Shown here piece after piece: positions 52,945-60,984 of a stretch of 64,000 nt of DNA. The stretch lies in assembly GCF_026340565.1 (NCBI RefSeq), contig NZ_JAPEPB010000003.1:29236-93235 (forward strand), written 5' to 3'. The notes under the pieces were generated by a model that had not been told where the DNA came from, did not search any database, and worked only from the letters and a program-made list of their open reading frames with translations. The first letter of the stretch is position 1, and each line of letters begins with the position of its first letter. The DNA comes from Kitasatospora sp. NBC_01287 (lineage in GTDB: Bacteria > Actinomycetota > Actinomycetes > Streptomycetales > Streptomycetaceae). A program made the position numbers and the translations under genes.

Positions 52945-53427
52945 TCAGGCCGCGGCTGGCGGGGGAGCAGCGAACGCGCCCCGGTCAAGTTCCCTGCGGG
53001 CGGCCTCGACGGCTTCCGCAGCCTGGTCCGGGGTGTCGAAGGTGCCGAGGTTCCGGGACTTGCGGTGGCGCTTGATCTTGGCGACGTAGCGCTTGCCGCC
53101 CCGGTCGCGGTAGACGCCGAGAGGTAGATCCCGGGCCGCAACACGCCGGTTGAGATTGGACTCGGTGGGCGTGACGATCCGCAGGTTCTCGCGGCGGCAG
53201 TCGAGGATGTCGTGGTTGATGTGGTCGACGATCACGCGATAGCCGGTGCCAGCTGGGACGTTCATGAGCCAGCGGTGGAGGAGCATGACCTGGCCGTCCC
53301 ACATCTGGGCGTAGCCGTGGGAGCCGATGGAGAGCTTGCGGCCAGCGAGCCGGGCGACGTCCTCCTCATCCAAGAGGATGTCGACGTAGACGTCTCCGGC
53401 CTTGGCGGGGACGGCTATGGCGGTCAT
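52945..53427 (-). CDS. HNH endonuclease with AP2-like domain
   Basis: 160 residues, ATG 53427, overlapping the SSB stop by one base (TGATG). Central HNH: Val-Ile-Val-Asp-His-Ile-Asn ... Cys-Arg-Arg-Glu-Asn-Leu-Arg. The C-terminus (Leu-Gly-Val-Tyr-Arg-Asp ... Tyr-Val-Ala-Lys-Ile-Lys ... Leu-Gly-Thr-Phe-Asp-Thr) is an AP2-like DNA-binding fold. This is the standard free-standing homing endonuclease arrangement in phages. Insertion between ssb and the organizer fits. Confidence 0.85.
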   Translation of the reverse strand: MTAIAVPAKAGDVYVDILLDEEDVARLAGRKLSIGSHGYAQMWDGQVMLLHRWLMNVPAGTGYRVIVDHINHDILDCRRENLRIVTPTESNLNRRVAARDLPLGVYRDRGGKRYVAKIKRHRKSRNLGTFDTPDQAAEAVEAARRELDRGAFAAPPPAAA

Positions 53428-53942
53428 CAGAACGGCGCCTGATCGTTGTTCTGCGACGCACCCCAGCCGCTGCCGCCCTGCGATCCGCCGCCGCCCCAGC
53501 CGCCCTGCTGGCCCTGCGGCTGCCCGCCCTGGTTCCACGGGTCCTGCTGCGGAGCCTGGCGCTGCTGCCCTCCGCCCTGCTGCTGGGAGTTGGCCTTCTC
53601 GACGCGGGCGGTGGCCCGGTTGAGGTCGGGGCCGATGGCGTCGAGCTTGATGGCGAGCTTGGAACGCTTCTGGCCGTCCTTGTCCTGCCAGTTGTCCTGG
53701 ACGACCCGGCCGGCGGCGATCACCGTCATGCCTTTGGCGAGTGAGGAGGCGACGTTTTCGGCGAGCTGCCGGAACCCGGTGCAGTCCCACCAGGTGACGT
53801 CGGTGTCCGACCAGTTGCCCTGGTCGTCCTTGGTGCGCCGGGAGGTGACGATGCTGAGCTTCACAATCGCTGTGCCGCTGGGACTGAAACGCAGCTCGGG
53901 ATCCTGTCCGAGGCGGCCGGTGAGGGTGATGGGGGCGCTCAT
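53427..53942 (-). CDS. ssb: single-stranded DNA-binding protein
   Basis: 171 residues, ATG 53942. OB fold in residues 1-110: Ile-Thr-Leu-Thr-Gly-Arg-Leu-Gly-Gln-Asp-Pro-Glu-Leu, Trp-x-Asp-Cys, Met-Thr-Val-Ile-Ala-Ala-Gly-Arg. Gly/Gln/Trp-rich linker, and a final Asp-Gln-Ala-Pro-Phe that keeps the hydrophobic end of the usual acidic SSB tip, though with few acids. It coats single-stranded DNA during replication and recombination. Confidence 0.95.
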   Translation of the reverse strand: MSAPITLTGRLGQDPELRFSPSGTAIVKLSIVTSRRTKDDQGNWSDTDVTWWDCTGFRQLAENVASSLAKGMTVIAAGRVVQDNWQDKDGQKRSKLAIKLDAIGPDLNRATARVEKANSQQQGGGQQRQAPQQDPWNQGGQPQGQQGGWGGGGSQGGSGWGASQNNDQAPF

Positions 53943-54103
53943 TCGGGGGTCCTGTCGTTGGAGGCCTGCTCGGCGCAGACCTTGTGGGAGGGGTGTCGTT
54001 GGTTGTCGCGTAGGTGGGTGGGGCCGCCGCAGTACTGGCAGGGCAGTGGTTTGGCGGCCCAGTGGGAGCGGTCACGCCAGTCGAGGAGCCGGGGCTCGCT
54101 CAC
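53939..54103 (-). CDS. 54-residue zinc-finger protein
   Basis: GTG 54103 overlaps the previous stop. Leu-Pro-Cys-Gln-Tyr-Cys-Gly-Gly-Pro-Thr-His ... Pro-Ser-His-Lys-Val-Cys forms a zinc site. Unknown. Confidence 0.55.
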   Translation of the reverse strand: MSEPRLLDWRDRSHWAAKPLPCQYCGGPTHLRDNQRHPSHKVCAEQASNDRTPE

Positions 54104-54282
54104 GCCTGGTCGAGGCCGAGCATGAGCAGGAACAGGTGCCGCTCTTCGTCGTCGCGGGCGCAGCGCCTAACGGTGACAAGGGCGTTGAACTTCTCCGCGG
54201 GGGTGTTGGTGGCACCGCTGGTGGGGTAGTTGTCGGGCCGGTCGACGGGGTCGGAGAACCCGGTGCGGCGCGGGGCGGTCAC
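54100..54282 (-). CDS. 60-residue protein, unknown
   Basis: GTG 54282 overlaps the WhiB stop. Pro/Asn-rich front then an Arg-rich helix ending in Leu-Met-Leu-Gly-Leu. Unknown. Confidence 0.5.
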   Translation of the reverse strand: MTAPRRTGFSDPVDRPDNYPTSGATNTPAEKFNALVTVRRCARDDEERHLFLLMLGLDQA

Positions 54283-54584
54283 GCCGCGGCTTTCTTGCGG
54301 TTGTTGCGGCGGTGCTGCTGGTACCGCTCGTCGGGCGTGAGGCCGGCGCGGATGCCGTGGCGGCCTTCGGCCGCGATGCCGCCCTCTTGGCGCATCACGT
54401 CGTCCAGGCAGAGCTGCCTGACAGGGCAGGCATCGCAGATGCTCTTGGCGTAGAGCAGGTCCTTGTAGGCGGTGGCCTTGCCGGTGCCATCGGCGAACCA
54501 CAGTTCCGGGTCGTGGTCGCGGCAGTCGGCGTCGTAGTGCCAGTTCGGGACGCTGGTGTCGAAGAGGAACCGGGCCCTGCTCAC
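54279..54584 (-). CDS. WhiB-family iron-sulfur regulator
   Basis: 101 residues, GTG 54584. All four cluster cysteines are in place (Cys21, Cys50, Cys53, Cys59), with Asp-Pro-Glu-Leu-Trp-Phe, Cys-Pro-Val-Arg and the Gly-Ile-Arg-Ala-Gly-Leu turn, then a basic AT-hook-like tail. Phage WhiB proteins, such as WhiBTM4, can mimic and suppress host WhiB2-type developmental regulators. Likely alters host gene expression. Confidence 0.95.
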   Translation of the reverse strand: MSRARFLFDTSVPNWHYDADCRDHDPELWFADGTGKATAYKDLLYAKSICDACPVRQLCLDDVMRQEGGIAAEGRHGIRAGLTPDERYQQHRRNNRKKAAA

Positions 54585-55198
54585 TGGGTCACCCCCATGT
54601 GCGGCCAGACGGCCTTGTCGAGGGCGGCACGGTTGGCCTTCGGCATGTCGGCGATCGGGTGGCCGAGGTAGTCGCGGCCGGCAGCCATGAGGACGACGGC
54701 GTCGGCGAGGTTGTCGTCTCCGCCGGTGGACCAGGCGGTCCAGCGGCGGGCGACTGCGTCGACCACCGCGGTCTTGGGCGCGTTGCCCTTGCCGGTGGCG
54801 TACAGGGCCCGCTGATTGGGGGTGAGTAGCGCGACGGGGATGTAGCTGCTGTTGAGCCAGCGGTACATCTCCCACCACAGCCAGGCGCGTTCGTGGCTGC
54901 CGCCGCCGGTGCGGGAGGGGGCGGGGAGTTCAAGGACGACGAGGTCGGGGCAGCCGATCTCGTTGGTGATGCGGTCACGGAGGTTGACGAGTTCGCGCAT
55001 CCGCTCGACGTGGGGGAGATTGCTGAACTCGCGGCCACGCTTCTTCCGGTCGGGGTAGCCGACGCTTTCGCACCAGCCGAGGGAGGAGGCGATGCCGGTT
55101 CCGGTGGAGCTGGCGGATCCGATGGCGGTGTCGAGTCCGATGACTGAGGGGGAGTCGACGATGTGGGGTGGGAGAGCTTCGACGGGGAGCAGGGTCAT
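54581..55198 (-). CDS. RuvC-like Holliday-junction resolvase
   Basis: 205 residues from ATG 55198 with GGAG. RNase H fold: Val-Ile-Gly-Leu-Asp-Thr-Ala-Ile-Gly (first Asp), Leu-Val-Val-Leu-Glu-Leu-Pro (Glu), and Asp-Asp-Asn-Leu-Ala-Asp-Ala-Val-Val-Leu (final Asp), as in RuvC. It may resolve recombination or replication forks. It follows the SSB and WhiB genes in the same operon. Confidence 0.8.
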   Translation of the reverse strand: MTLLPVEALPPHIVDSPSVIGLDTAIGSASSTGTGIASSLGWCESVGYPDRKKRGREFSNLPHVERMRELVNLRDRITNEIGCPDLVVLELPAPSRTGGGSHERAWLWWEMYRWLNSSYIPVALLTPNQRALYATGKGNAPKTAVVDAVARRWTAWSTGGDDNLADAVVLMAAGRDYLGHPIADMPKANRAALDKAVWPHMGVTQ

Positions 55199-55308
55199 GG
55201 TCGTCTCCATGCGAGGGAGAGGGCGGTGAGGGTGGCGCCGACGATGGCGAGCAAAAGGGCTGCGTCGACGGGTTCGTGATGCTGGAGCAGGTGCAGCAGG
55301 CGAGTCAT
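55195..55308 (-). CDS. 37-residue membrane peptide
   Basis: ATG 55308; stop overlaps ATG 55198 of the resolvase gene. One hydrophobic helix (Ala-Leu-Leu-Leu-Ala-Ile-Val-Gly-Ala-Thr-Leu-Thr-Ala-Leu). Unknown. Confidence 0.5.
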   Translation of the reverse strand: MTRLLHLLQHHEPVDAALLLAIVGATLTALSLAWRRP

Positions 55309-55700
55309 GCGGCCTTCGTGGGGATCCAGGTGCGGGAGCCGTCCATGCCCCAGATCGCGGAGATGGTCATCTCACGGGTGGTCTCGTTGTCGGGCTCGCG
55401 GATCGCGGGCTGCCCGTCGGCTGGGGCAGGGACGCTGACAGCCGTGGCCTCGGCGTGCCGGGCGACGAGTTCGGCGTGTTCTCCGAGGAGGTTCTCGTGC
55501 TGGCCCTGCAGCTCATGAAGGTCGGCGGCGAGGTGGTTGGCGACCGCGGTGACGGTGTCGCGTTCCCGGCCGACCTTGACGTTGTCGGCGGCCTGGCGGA
55601 GAGCGACGAGGAGCCACAGGTTGCGCTCGTGAGTGAGGACGGGGATGCGGTCGGCGGCGCGGTGCTGTCCGCGACCGTGCCACCAGTCGGCGAGGCGCAT
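55305..55700 (-). CDS. 131-residue coiled-coil protein
   Basis: ATG 55700. Basic start, then a long heptad region (Leu-His-Glu-Leu-Gln-Gly-Gln-His-Glu-Asn-Leu-Leu-Gly-Glu), Pro/Thr-rich end. Unknown. Confidence 0.6.
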   Translation of the reverse strand: MRLADWWHGRGQHRAADRIPVLTHERNLWLLVALRQAADNVKVGRERDTVTAVANHLAADLHELQGQHENLLGEHAELVARHAEATAVSVPAPADGQPAIREPDNETTREMTISAIWGMDGSRTWIPTKAA

Positions 55701-55936
55701 CAGAGGTCTCCGGCGTAGGTGGAGTGGCCGCAGGTGGTGCAGCGGCGGCATGTGGTGTCGTGGACGATGTGCGGCTGCACGGAGGCGCAGGTGGGGCAGT
55801 GCGCGAAGGCCTGGACCAAGCCGAGCGGCCCGGTCGGGCCGGCTGCGGCCGGCTTCCGGATCCACTTGCCGAGGAGTAGCGCGGCGGTGCCGAGCGTCGC
55901 GGCCAGGTACCCGCCCATGCCCAACGCGGCCCTCAC
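55700..55936 (-). CDS. 78-residue membrane-anchored zinc ribbon
   Basis: GTG 55936 overlaps the previous stop. N-terminal hydrophobic helix, then Cys-Pro-Thr-Cys ... His-Asp-Thr-Thr-Cys-Arg-Arg-Cys-Thr-Thr-Cys-Gly-His. Overlap with the next gene is TGATG. Unknown. Confidence 0.6.
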   Translation of the reverse strand: MRAALGMGGYLAATLGTAALLLGKWIRKPAAAGPTGPLGLVQAFAHCPTCASVQPHIVHDTTCRRCTTCGHSTYAGDL

Positions 55937-56478
55937 GACGCGGCCTGGAGATGCGTGGCGGGTCTGCGGGTCTCCCGGTCGGCATCCATGTTGGCCTGCT
56001 GCAACGTCGCCAGCAGGGCTTCCAGTTTGGTGATCTGGTCGACTCGCTGCGCGAGCTGCTTCCGAGTCTCGTTGAGCTGAGAGACCGCGTCGGCCCCGGT
56101 TCTCGGCAGTGGCATCAGGGCCCGGTCGCCGCCCTCCCACCGGTCCAGGCGTGTGGCCTGGTCAGCAATGAGGGATCCCTGTTCGGCGAGCGCCTTGCGG
56201 TAGCGGGCAGCGCCCCGGGCCAGGCGCTTGATCCGACGGTTCGCCGCCGCGCTGAGTTCGATCCAGACGTCGCGGTCGGCTTCGAGCCTGGCGATCTGCC
56301 ACCGATCGGCGCGCTCGGCCTTGGTGCGGTCCGTGGCGAGTTGCTTGGCTATCGCCTCCCAGTCGGGCGCGACAGGCAGGCCGGCCTGCTTGGCGGTGAG
56401 ATCGTCGATCTTCTGGTGCAGGTAGGCGTTGCGGGCTTCGAGTTCCGCGATACGGCGTTTGCTGCCTGGGAGATCCAT
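55933..56478 (-). CDS. 181-residue coiled-coil protein
   Basis: ATG 56478 with AGGAG. Nearly all helical, with heptads (Arg-Ile-Ala-Glu-Leu-Glu-Ala-Arg-Asn-Ala-Tyr-Leu-His-Gln-Lys-Ile-Asp-Asp-Leu) and a second coil near the end. A scaffold or partner for the DNA-metabolism proteins; unknown. Confidence 0.6.
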   Translation of the reverse strand: MDLPGSKRRIAELEARNAYLHQKIDDLTAKQAGLPVAPDWEAIAKQLATDRTKAERADRWQIARLEADRDVWIELSAAANRRIKRLARGAARYRKALAEQGSLIADQATRLDRWEGGDRALMPLPRTGADAVSQLNETRKQLAQRVDQITKLEALLATLQQANMDADRETRRPATHLQAAS

Positions 56479-56482
56479 GGTG

Positions 56483-56764
56483 CTACTCCTGGGATATGGC
56501 GGTGTCGGCCGGCAGAAGCTGGTGGCCGATGGCGAGTGCGATGGTGTGGGTGGCGTTGGTGGCGCCGAGGGCGGTCATCGCGTCGCGGAGGTGACGGCGG
56601 CCCGTGTCGACGGGGATGCCCTGCTTGGCGATCTGCGGGAAATCCAGGCCCCGGGCGAGCAGGGACAACACCTGCACCTGCTCGCCCGACAACCCGGGTG
56701 TTACGGCGGCGGAAGGGCGGCCCCGCTGGCCGCCACCGCCTGACGGAAAGGACGCAGAGGCCAA
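56483..56764 (-). CDS. LuxR/GerE-type HTH protein
   Basis: GerE domain from about residue 25: Leu-Ser-Gly-Glu-Gln-Val-Gln-Val-Leu-Ser-Leu-Leu-Ala-Arg-Gly ... Pro-Gln-Ile-Ala-Lys-Gln-Gly-Ile-Pro-Val-Asp-Thr-Gly-Arg-Arg. Start is unsure: TTG 56764 (inside the exonuclease gene end) or TTG 56692. Paralogue-like partner of the 43222 protein. Confidence 0.7.
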   Translation of the reverse strand: MASASFPSGGGGQRGRPSAAVTPGLSGEQVQVLSLLARGLDFPQIAKQGIPVDTGRRHLRDAMTALGATNATHTIALAIGHQLLPADTAISQE

Positions 56765-57540
56765 CTGCCGTCCACCACAGCGTTCGGATCCCCGCCCCGC
56801 TCAGCTGGAGCCGTACGGAACCACTCCTGAAGCGATGCCGCCTGCTCCCTGGCCCACACCACCTGCCGGTCGTGCAATTCATCCAGAGACAGGCCTGCGA
56901 CGGTGCCGAACCGGGCGTACCGGTTAGACAGCACCCACGCCGGATATCCGGACGGGCCACGGTGCGCGATCTCACCGATCCACCACGCGACTCGGGCCGA
57001 CACCATCGCGTCGAACTCGCAGCCATGTGCGGCCTCGTCGTCCCACGACAACCCGAAGACCTGAGCCACCGTCTTCAGGACCCGGGCGCCCTGCTCAGCC
57101 GAGACACGCTTACGTCGCGTCAGAACCTGCTGGTCGAGAACCCGGGTGTCGATGACCGGCCGGATTGGCTGGCCGCAGATGTCCTCCAGACCGCCCAGCC
57201 CGTGGCGCCGGCACTCCCGGTCGAGGAGCGTCAGGTCGTATGACACGTTGTGCCCGACGAGCGGTACCCCGGCCGTAACGAGTTCGGCGACCGCAGTGGC
57301 GATCTCCTCGACCCCCTTGGCGGCATCCATGCCCTCGGCCTCGGCCTGGGCCGTGCTGATGCCATGAATCTTCGTGGCGTCGATCGGAATCTCGATACCA
57401 GGGTTGAGCAGCCACGTGCGCGGCTTGACCGTGGTGCCGTCGATGTAGATCACAGCAGCGGTGACGATCCGGTCCTGCTCGACGTCCACGCCGGTTGTTT
57501 CTAGGTCGAAGGCTGCTCGCGGACCCAGCTGCCAACTCAT
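56701..57540 (-). CDS. DnaQ-like DEDDh 3'-5' exonuclease
   Basis: 279 residues, ATG 57540. Phe-Asp-Leu-Glu-Thr-Thr-Gly (Asp12, Glu14), Gly-His-Asn-Val-Ser-Tyr-Asp near 100, and His-Gly-Cys-Glu-Phe-Asp near 173 give the complete DEDDh site. A C-terminal helical extension follows. Likely removes 3' nucleotides during recombination or proofreading. Its stop region overlaps a LuxR-type gene. Confidence 0.9.
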   Translation of the reverse strand: MSWQLGPRAAFDLETTGVDVEQDRIVTAAVIYIDGTTVKPRTWLLNPGIEIPIDATKIHGISTAQAEAEGMDAAKGVEEIATAVAELVTAGVPLVGHNVSYDLTLLDRECRRHGLGGLEDICGQPIRPVIDTRVLDQQVLTRRKRVSAEQGARVLKTVAQVFGLSWDDEAAHGCEFDAMVSARVAWWIGEIAHRGPSGYPAWVLSNRYARFGTVAGLSLDELHDRQVVWAREQAASLQEWFRTAPAERGGDPNAVVDGSWPLRPFRQAVAASGAALPPP

Positions 57541-58718
57541 CGCGTCCCCGCCTTCAGGGAGGTGAGGAACTCCCGCAGCTGAGTGGTCTCGGCCGACCCG
57601 GGCATCGTGCCGCCGGAGAACTCGGCGAACCTTTCCTCGGTCTGGCTGGTGGACCAGCCCCGAGCGCCAGCCGCGGCGACGATCTGGAACCACACCTCGG
57701 TCGGGTCCTCGTCATTCACGATCTCTGGCTCGATCACGTCGTCCTGCGAGTCGTGGAACAGCGCAGACACCTGAGCCGCCTCGTCCTCGGCGCTAGTACC
57801 GCCGTAGTCCCCGGGGTTCGACAGACGCTCGGTCAAGCCGCCGTCGTTACGAACCTTGCCCGCTCCGATCTGCTCCAGCGTGGCCAGGTACGCGACTGGA
57901 GCACCTGCGGCTGAGGCCTCCTTGTAGAGCAGCCGGACCTCCTCGACCGTCTTTGCGGCCATGGCAAGGGCGTGGAAGTCCTTCGGTGGCCCCGCCTGTA
58001 CGGTCGGGGCCTCGATCGCTGCCCGCCCCGGAGCGGCAGCAACCTGCCCAGCGCCGCCACGGAGCTGACCGGACATCAACTCCGTCGGAGTGATCTCCAC
58101 ATCGAGCGTCGGCACCATGAACCGGGCCGGCCTCTCGTCCCGCTGAACGAGCTTCTCCTCCATGCCGAGCCAGCCCGGCACGTACCCGCCGACCTGCGCG
58201 AGGAGTTCAGCGGCTGGCGGTAGCTCGACCGCTGCGTAGTAGCCCTTGGAGACGAGCAGCCACTGACCGAGTGCCGGCAGGTCACGCAGCATCACGTTGA
58301 CCCGGGTCGTGATCGCGCACTCGCGGTTCACCGGGTCGCAGAGGCACGGCTTGTCGCTCTTGTGCTCGGTGGCGCCGTCGCAACGGCGGACGCACTTCGA
58401 GCCCTTGAACAGCTCGTACCACTGTGAGACCGCGTTCTGCGGAGGGATCACTACGGGCAGTCGGTCAGCGGTGGAGTACACCTCGAACTCGGACGGCCCA
58501 CCGTTCGCCGGCGTCCACGGCTGCACAGTTCCGCCGTACAGGGCGGCGACCTGCTCGAGGATCTGCCGGGACGGTGAGGTGAAGCGAAACTTGTCGAGCT
58601 TGGCCGGGCGCAGGATCTTCTTCCCGGTCGTCTTGCTGACCTTGCCGGTGTCGACGACGTGGCCGATGCGGATCTCACCGAGCTGCCGCATTCGGCGCTG
58701 CAAGTCCAAGATGGGCAT
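57537..58718 (-). CDS. Gp3-like recombination directionality factor
   Basis: 393 residues, ATG 58718. N-terminal block (Ile-Leu-Asp-Leu-Gln-Arg-Arg-Met-Arg-Gln-Leu-Gly-Glu-Ile-Arg-Ile-Gly), Lys-Leu-Asp-Lys-Phe-Arg-Phe-Thr-Ser-Pro, and a Cys-Val-Arg-Arg-Cys-Asp-Gly ... Cys-Leu-Cys ... Cys metal site match, as I recall, the phiC31 Gp3 family that turns a serine integrase from integration to excision. The extra C-terminal 150 residues are variable. The serine integrase is encoded 4 kb away. Family match is from memory of conserved segments. Confidence 0.75.
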   Translation of the reverse strand: MPILDLQRRMRQLGEIRIGHVVDTGKVSKTTGKKILRPAKLDKFRFTSPSRQILEQVAALYGGTVQPWTPANGGPSEFEVYSTADRLPVVIPPQNAVSQWYELFKGSKCVRRCDGATEHKSDKPCLCDPVNRECAITTRVNVMLRDLPALGQWLLVSKGYYAAVELPPAAELLAQVGGYVPGWLGMEEKLVQRDERPARFMVPTLDVEITPTELMSGQLRGGAGQVAAAPGRAAIEAPTVQAGPPKDFHALAMAAKTVEEVRLLYKEASAAGAPVAYLATLEQIGAGKVRNDGGLTERLSNPGDYGGTSAEDEAAQVSALFHDSQDDVIEPEIVNDEDPTEVWFQIVAAAGARGWSTSQTEERFAEFSGGTMPGSAETTQLREFLTSLKAGTR

Positions 58719-59632
58719 CAGGCAGCCTTCTTCTCTGTGAGGGCGGGGAGGGCGAGAGCTGAGCCGACGACCTTCTTCGACAGGCCCGATGTCCACTCGG
58801 CGGCCCGCTGGATGACGAGGAACGCCTTGAACACCTCGTGATCGCAGCGCACCGGAACCAGCCGGTAGCCCTCCGGTCGCAGATGCAGCACCACGCCCAT
58901 AGAGTGCGTTGGGGGCATCTCGACCTTCGAACCGTCACGCAACCAGCACACAGCGGCGTTCCGGTACGCGGCCATCTGCAAGCCGGCTTCCGGGTACACG
59001 CCGCGGACATCCAACTCACCACCGGTCTTCGTGTCGCCCATAAAGACGGTGTCGGCGGCGACCTCGAAGTGGGCCGCGAGGACAGGCGAGCGCAGCAGGT
59101 AGTCGAGGGTGCCGGCGTAGCCCTGCTGCAGGCTGCCGACGACCATCTCGGACGCCTCGAAGGTGACCTGCCACTCGTCGACGAATCGGGTGAAGTGCCT
59201 CAGGTAGGGGTTGAGTTCGGGGCTTTCGACGAGTTCCTCGGGCATGGGCTGGCCGAGGACGTGCGCCTCGATGAGGCGGTGCACGGCGGATCCGATGTCG
59301 GCGCGTTCGTCCTTCTTGCGGATGTGGGCGCGCTTCAGCCAGGCGGTGATCTGGGCCCGCTCGTCGGGGCGCAGGCTTGCTGCGACGAGGCGGGGAAGGT
59401 TGTCCATGGCTGTGTCGGCAGTGATGTTGCCGGCCCACATGGTGAGGGCGTCGCCCTTGGCGCAGCCTTGTTCAAGGATGGTGGTGACGCGGCGGAGTCT
59501 GGTGCCGGTGACGGGGTCGCGGTACCAGCCCTGCGAGGGCTTCGGGATGCGCTCCTCGCCGACCGGTGCGGGCTTGGTGGTGCGGCGTCGGCCGGCCGGA
59601 GCTGAAGCCCCGGCCTCGCTGGTGATGGTCAC
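58718..59632 (-). CDS. PD-(D/E)XK nuclease (RecB/Cas4-like)
   Basis: 304 residues, GTG 59632. The core shows Gly-Ser-Ala-Val-His-Arg-Leu-Ile-Glu (early motif), Gly-Tyr-Ala-Gly-Thr-Leu-Asp (Asp), Val-Phe-Met-Gly-Asp-Thr-Lys-Thr-Gly (Asp-x-Lys) and Tyr-x-x-Gln-Met-Ala-Ala-Tyr, the RecB-family order. It may process double-strand ends with the DnaQ-like enzyme. Its stop overlaps the RDF start. Confidence 0.9.
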   Translation of the reverse strand: MTITSEAGASAPAGRRRTTKPAPVGEERIPKPSQGWYRDPVTGTRLRRVTTILEQGCAKGDALTMWAGNITADTAMDNLPRLVAASLRPDERAQITAWLKRAHIRKKDERADIGSAVHRLIEAHVLGQPMPEELVESPELNPYLRHFTRFVDEWQVTFEASEMVVGSLQQGYAGTLDYLLRSPVLAAHFEVAADTVFMGDTKTGGELDVRGVYPEAGLQMAAYRNAAVCWLRDGSKVEMPPTHSMGVVLHLRPEGYRLVPVRCDHEVFKAFLVIQRAAEWTSGLSKKVVGSALALPALTEKKAA

Positions 59633-59994
59633 GCGACCCACCTGTCCTGCTGGTGCGGGAAGGCCGACAGTGGCGCGACCCGAGACCGGAGCGTGCTGTC
59701 CGCCGCAGTCTTCAGCTCACAGGCCAGCCGGTAGGCGTCCGAGGGACTCAACTCCGCCTCCGCCTCTGGCAGCTGCAACTCGCCCTCGATCGAGGCGACC
59801 GCCTCGTCCCACGCACCCGCCGGGGCCGGTAGGACGTCCGCGAGCATGTCGAGCTGAGCCGTCACCAGGTCCGGCCGCTCCCGCCACACCTCAGCCAGTG
59901 CACGCCACATCTGGTCCGCGACCAGCCGATCCCGCAGCACCACCCTCAGCAGCGCCACGTCATTACGGGCGTGCAGACTCTCGTCATGACCCAT
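59629..59994 (-). CDS. 121-residue helical protein
   Basis: ATG 59994 overlaps the previous stop (TGATG). All-helical, Leu/Ala/Glu-rich. Unknown; sits in the nuclease operon. Confidence 0.55.
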   Translation of the reverse strand: MGHDESLHARNDVALLRVVLRDRLVADQMWRALAEVWRERPDLVTAQLDMLADVLPAPAGAWDEAVASIEGELQLPEAEAELSPSDAYRLACELKTAADSTLRSRVAPLSAFPHQQDRWVA

Positions 59995-60260
59995 CAGGCG
60001 GCCCTCATCTCGTTGTGCTCGTGCACCGGACGCCCGCACCCGCACACCTGTGCGGCCGGGCAGATCGTCGCCAGCTGGGTTCGCAGATAGCCGGCCCGGT
60101 CCTCGTCGCCGTCGATCAGCGCGAGGAGCCACAGATCACCAACCAGCTCACGTTCAGCCACCGTTACCGGGTGGTGGACCACGCAGTGGCAGGCGAACGG
60201 ATCCGGCTCGGCCGGAGCGAAAACGCTCTGCCGGCGATGGGGAAGATGGAGGAGATTCAC
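59994..60260 (-). CDS. 88-residue Cys/His protein
   Basis: GTG 60260 overlaps the previous stop. Phe-Ala-Cys-His-Cys-Val-Val-His-His and Cys-Gly-Cys-Gly-Arg-Pro-Val-His-Glu-His give one or two metal sites. Unknown. Confidence 0.55.
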   Translation of the reverse strand: MNLLHLPHRRQSVFAPAEPDPFACHCVVHHPVTVAERELVGDLWLLALIDGDEDRAGYLRTQLATICPAAQVCGCGRPVHEHNEMRAA

Positions 60261-60436
60261 GCCGCACCGCCGAGCCTGTCGTGCTTGCGGCACCGCTGAA
60301 CCTGCTTCCGGTATAGGCGACGGGTCTGCACGGACCAGGTCAGCGGGTTCCGCCCGCAGCGGTCACAGAGGGCCTTGAACAGGGCCAACTCGTGCTGCCA
60401 CTCCTTCGCGGACGGCTCCGCTGGCCTCGCGTTCAT
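60257..60436 (-). CDS. 59-residue protein with Cys pair
   Basis: ATG 60436. Trp-Gln-His-Glu-Leu-Ala-Leu-Phe-Lys-Ala-Leu-Cys-Asp-Arg-Cys-Gly then basic. Unknown. Confidence 0.5.
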   Translation of the reverse strand: MNARPAEPSAKEWQHELALFKALCDRCGRNPLTWSVQTRRLYRKQVQRCRKHDRLGGAA

Positions 60437-60723
60437 GCCGCCACCGCCGACTCGCCGTCAGAGATCGCGAACGGCCAGCCATCGCGGGCCACCGGCAGAT
60501 CGGGCAGCACCTCGTCCTCGCCGGTGAAGGTCTCGTACACGGCGCTGGTGGTGACCAGGCGCCACCGCAGGCCGCCCAGGCCGAACCGCTGGCCGTCGCG
60601 GACTTCGTCGCGGCTGCCGACGGCCAGACCGCGGTGCGTGCGCAGGTTGGTCAGATACAGGTCGTTCAGGTCGTTCAGGGTGCCGACGGTGATCGTCGGA
60701 CGGAGATCGGTAGGCTTGTCCAC
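60433..60723 (-). CDS. 96-residue protein, unknown
   Basis: GTG 60723 with AAGGAG. Beta-rich (Leu-Arg-Thr-His-Arg-Gly-Leu ... Leu-Gly-Gly-Leu-Arg-Trp-Arg-Leu-Val-Thr-Thr). Unknown. Confidence 0.55.
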   Translation of the reverse strand: MDKPTDLRPTITVGTLNDLNDLYLTNLRTHRGLAVGSRDEVRDGQRFGLGGLRWRLVTTSAVYETFTGEDEVLPDLPVARDGWPFAISDGESAVAA

Positions 60724-60804
60724 GGCCTGCTCCTTTTCGTGATGGTTGGTGGGGTAGGTCAGGGCCGTTCCGTGGGTCGCACCACGGGCGGCCCGCTTCA
60801 TCGG

Positions 60805-60984
60805 TCAAGCGGCTTCTGCGGCGCCGAGCGCTTCGAGTGCCCGCATGCGCTCGTATGCGGGGCCGAGGATCGGCTGCAGCTCCGCGATGACCTCAGCGCT
60901 GGGTGGCGGCGCGGCTGCAACGAGTAGGCGGATCTCGGCCAATATTTCTGGGCCGAGGATGCGCAGGTGGTCCTCGGGGGTCAT
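60805..60984 (-). CDS. 59-residue helical protein
   Basis: ATG 60984 overlaps the Cro-like gene stop (ATGA). Helical, Leu/Ile/Glu-rich. Co-transcribed with the Cro-like gene. Unknown. Confidence 0.5.
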   Translation of the reverse strand: MTPEDHLRILGPEILAEIRLLVAAAPPPSAEVIAELQPILGPAYERMRALEALGAAEAA

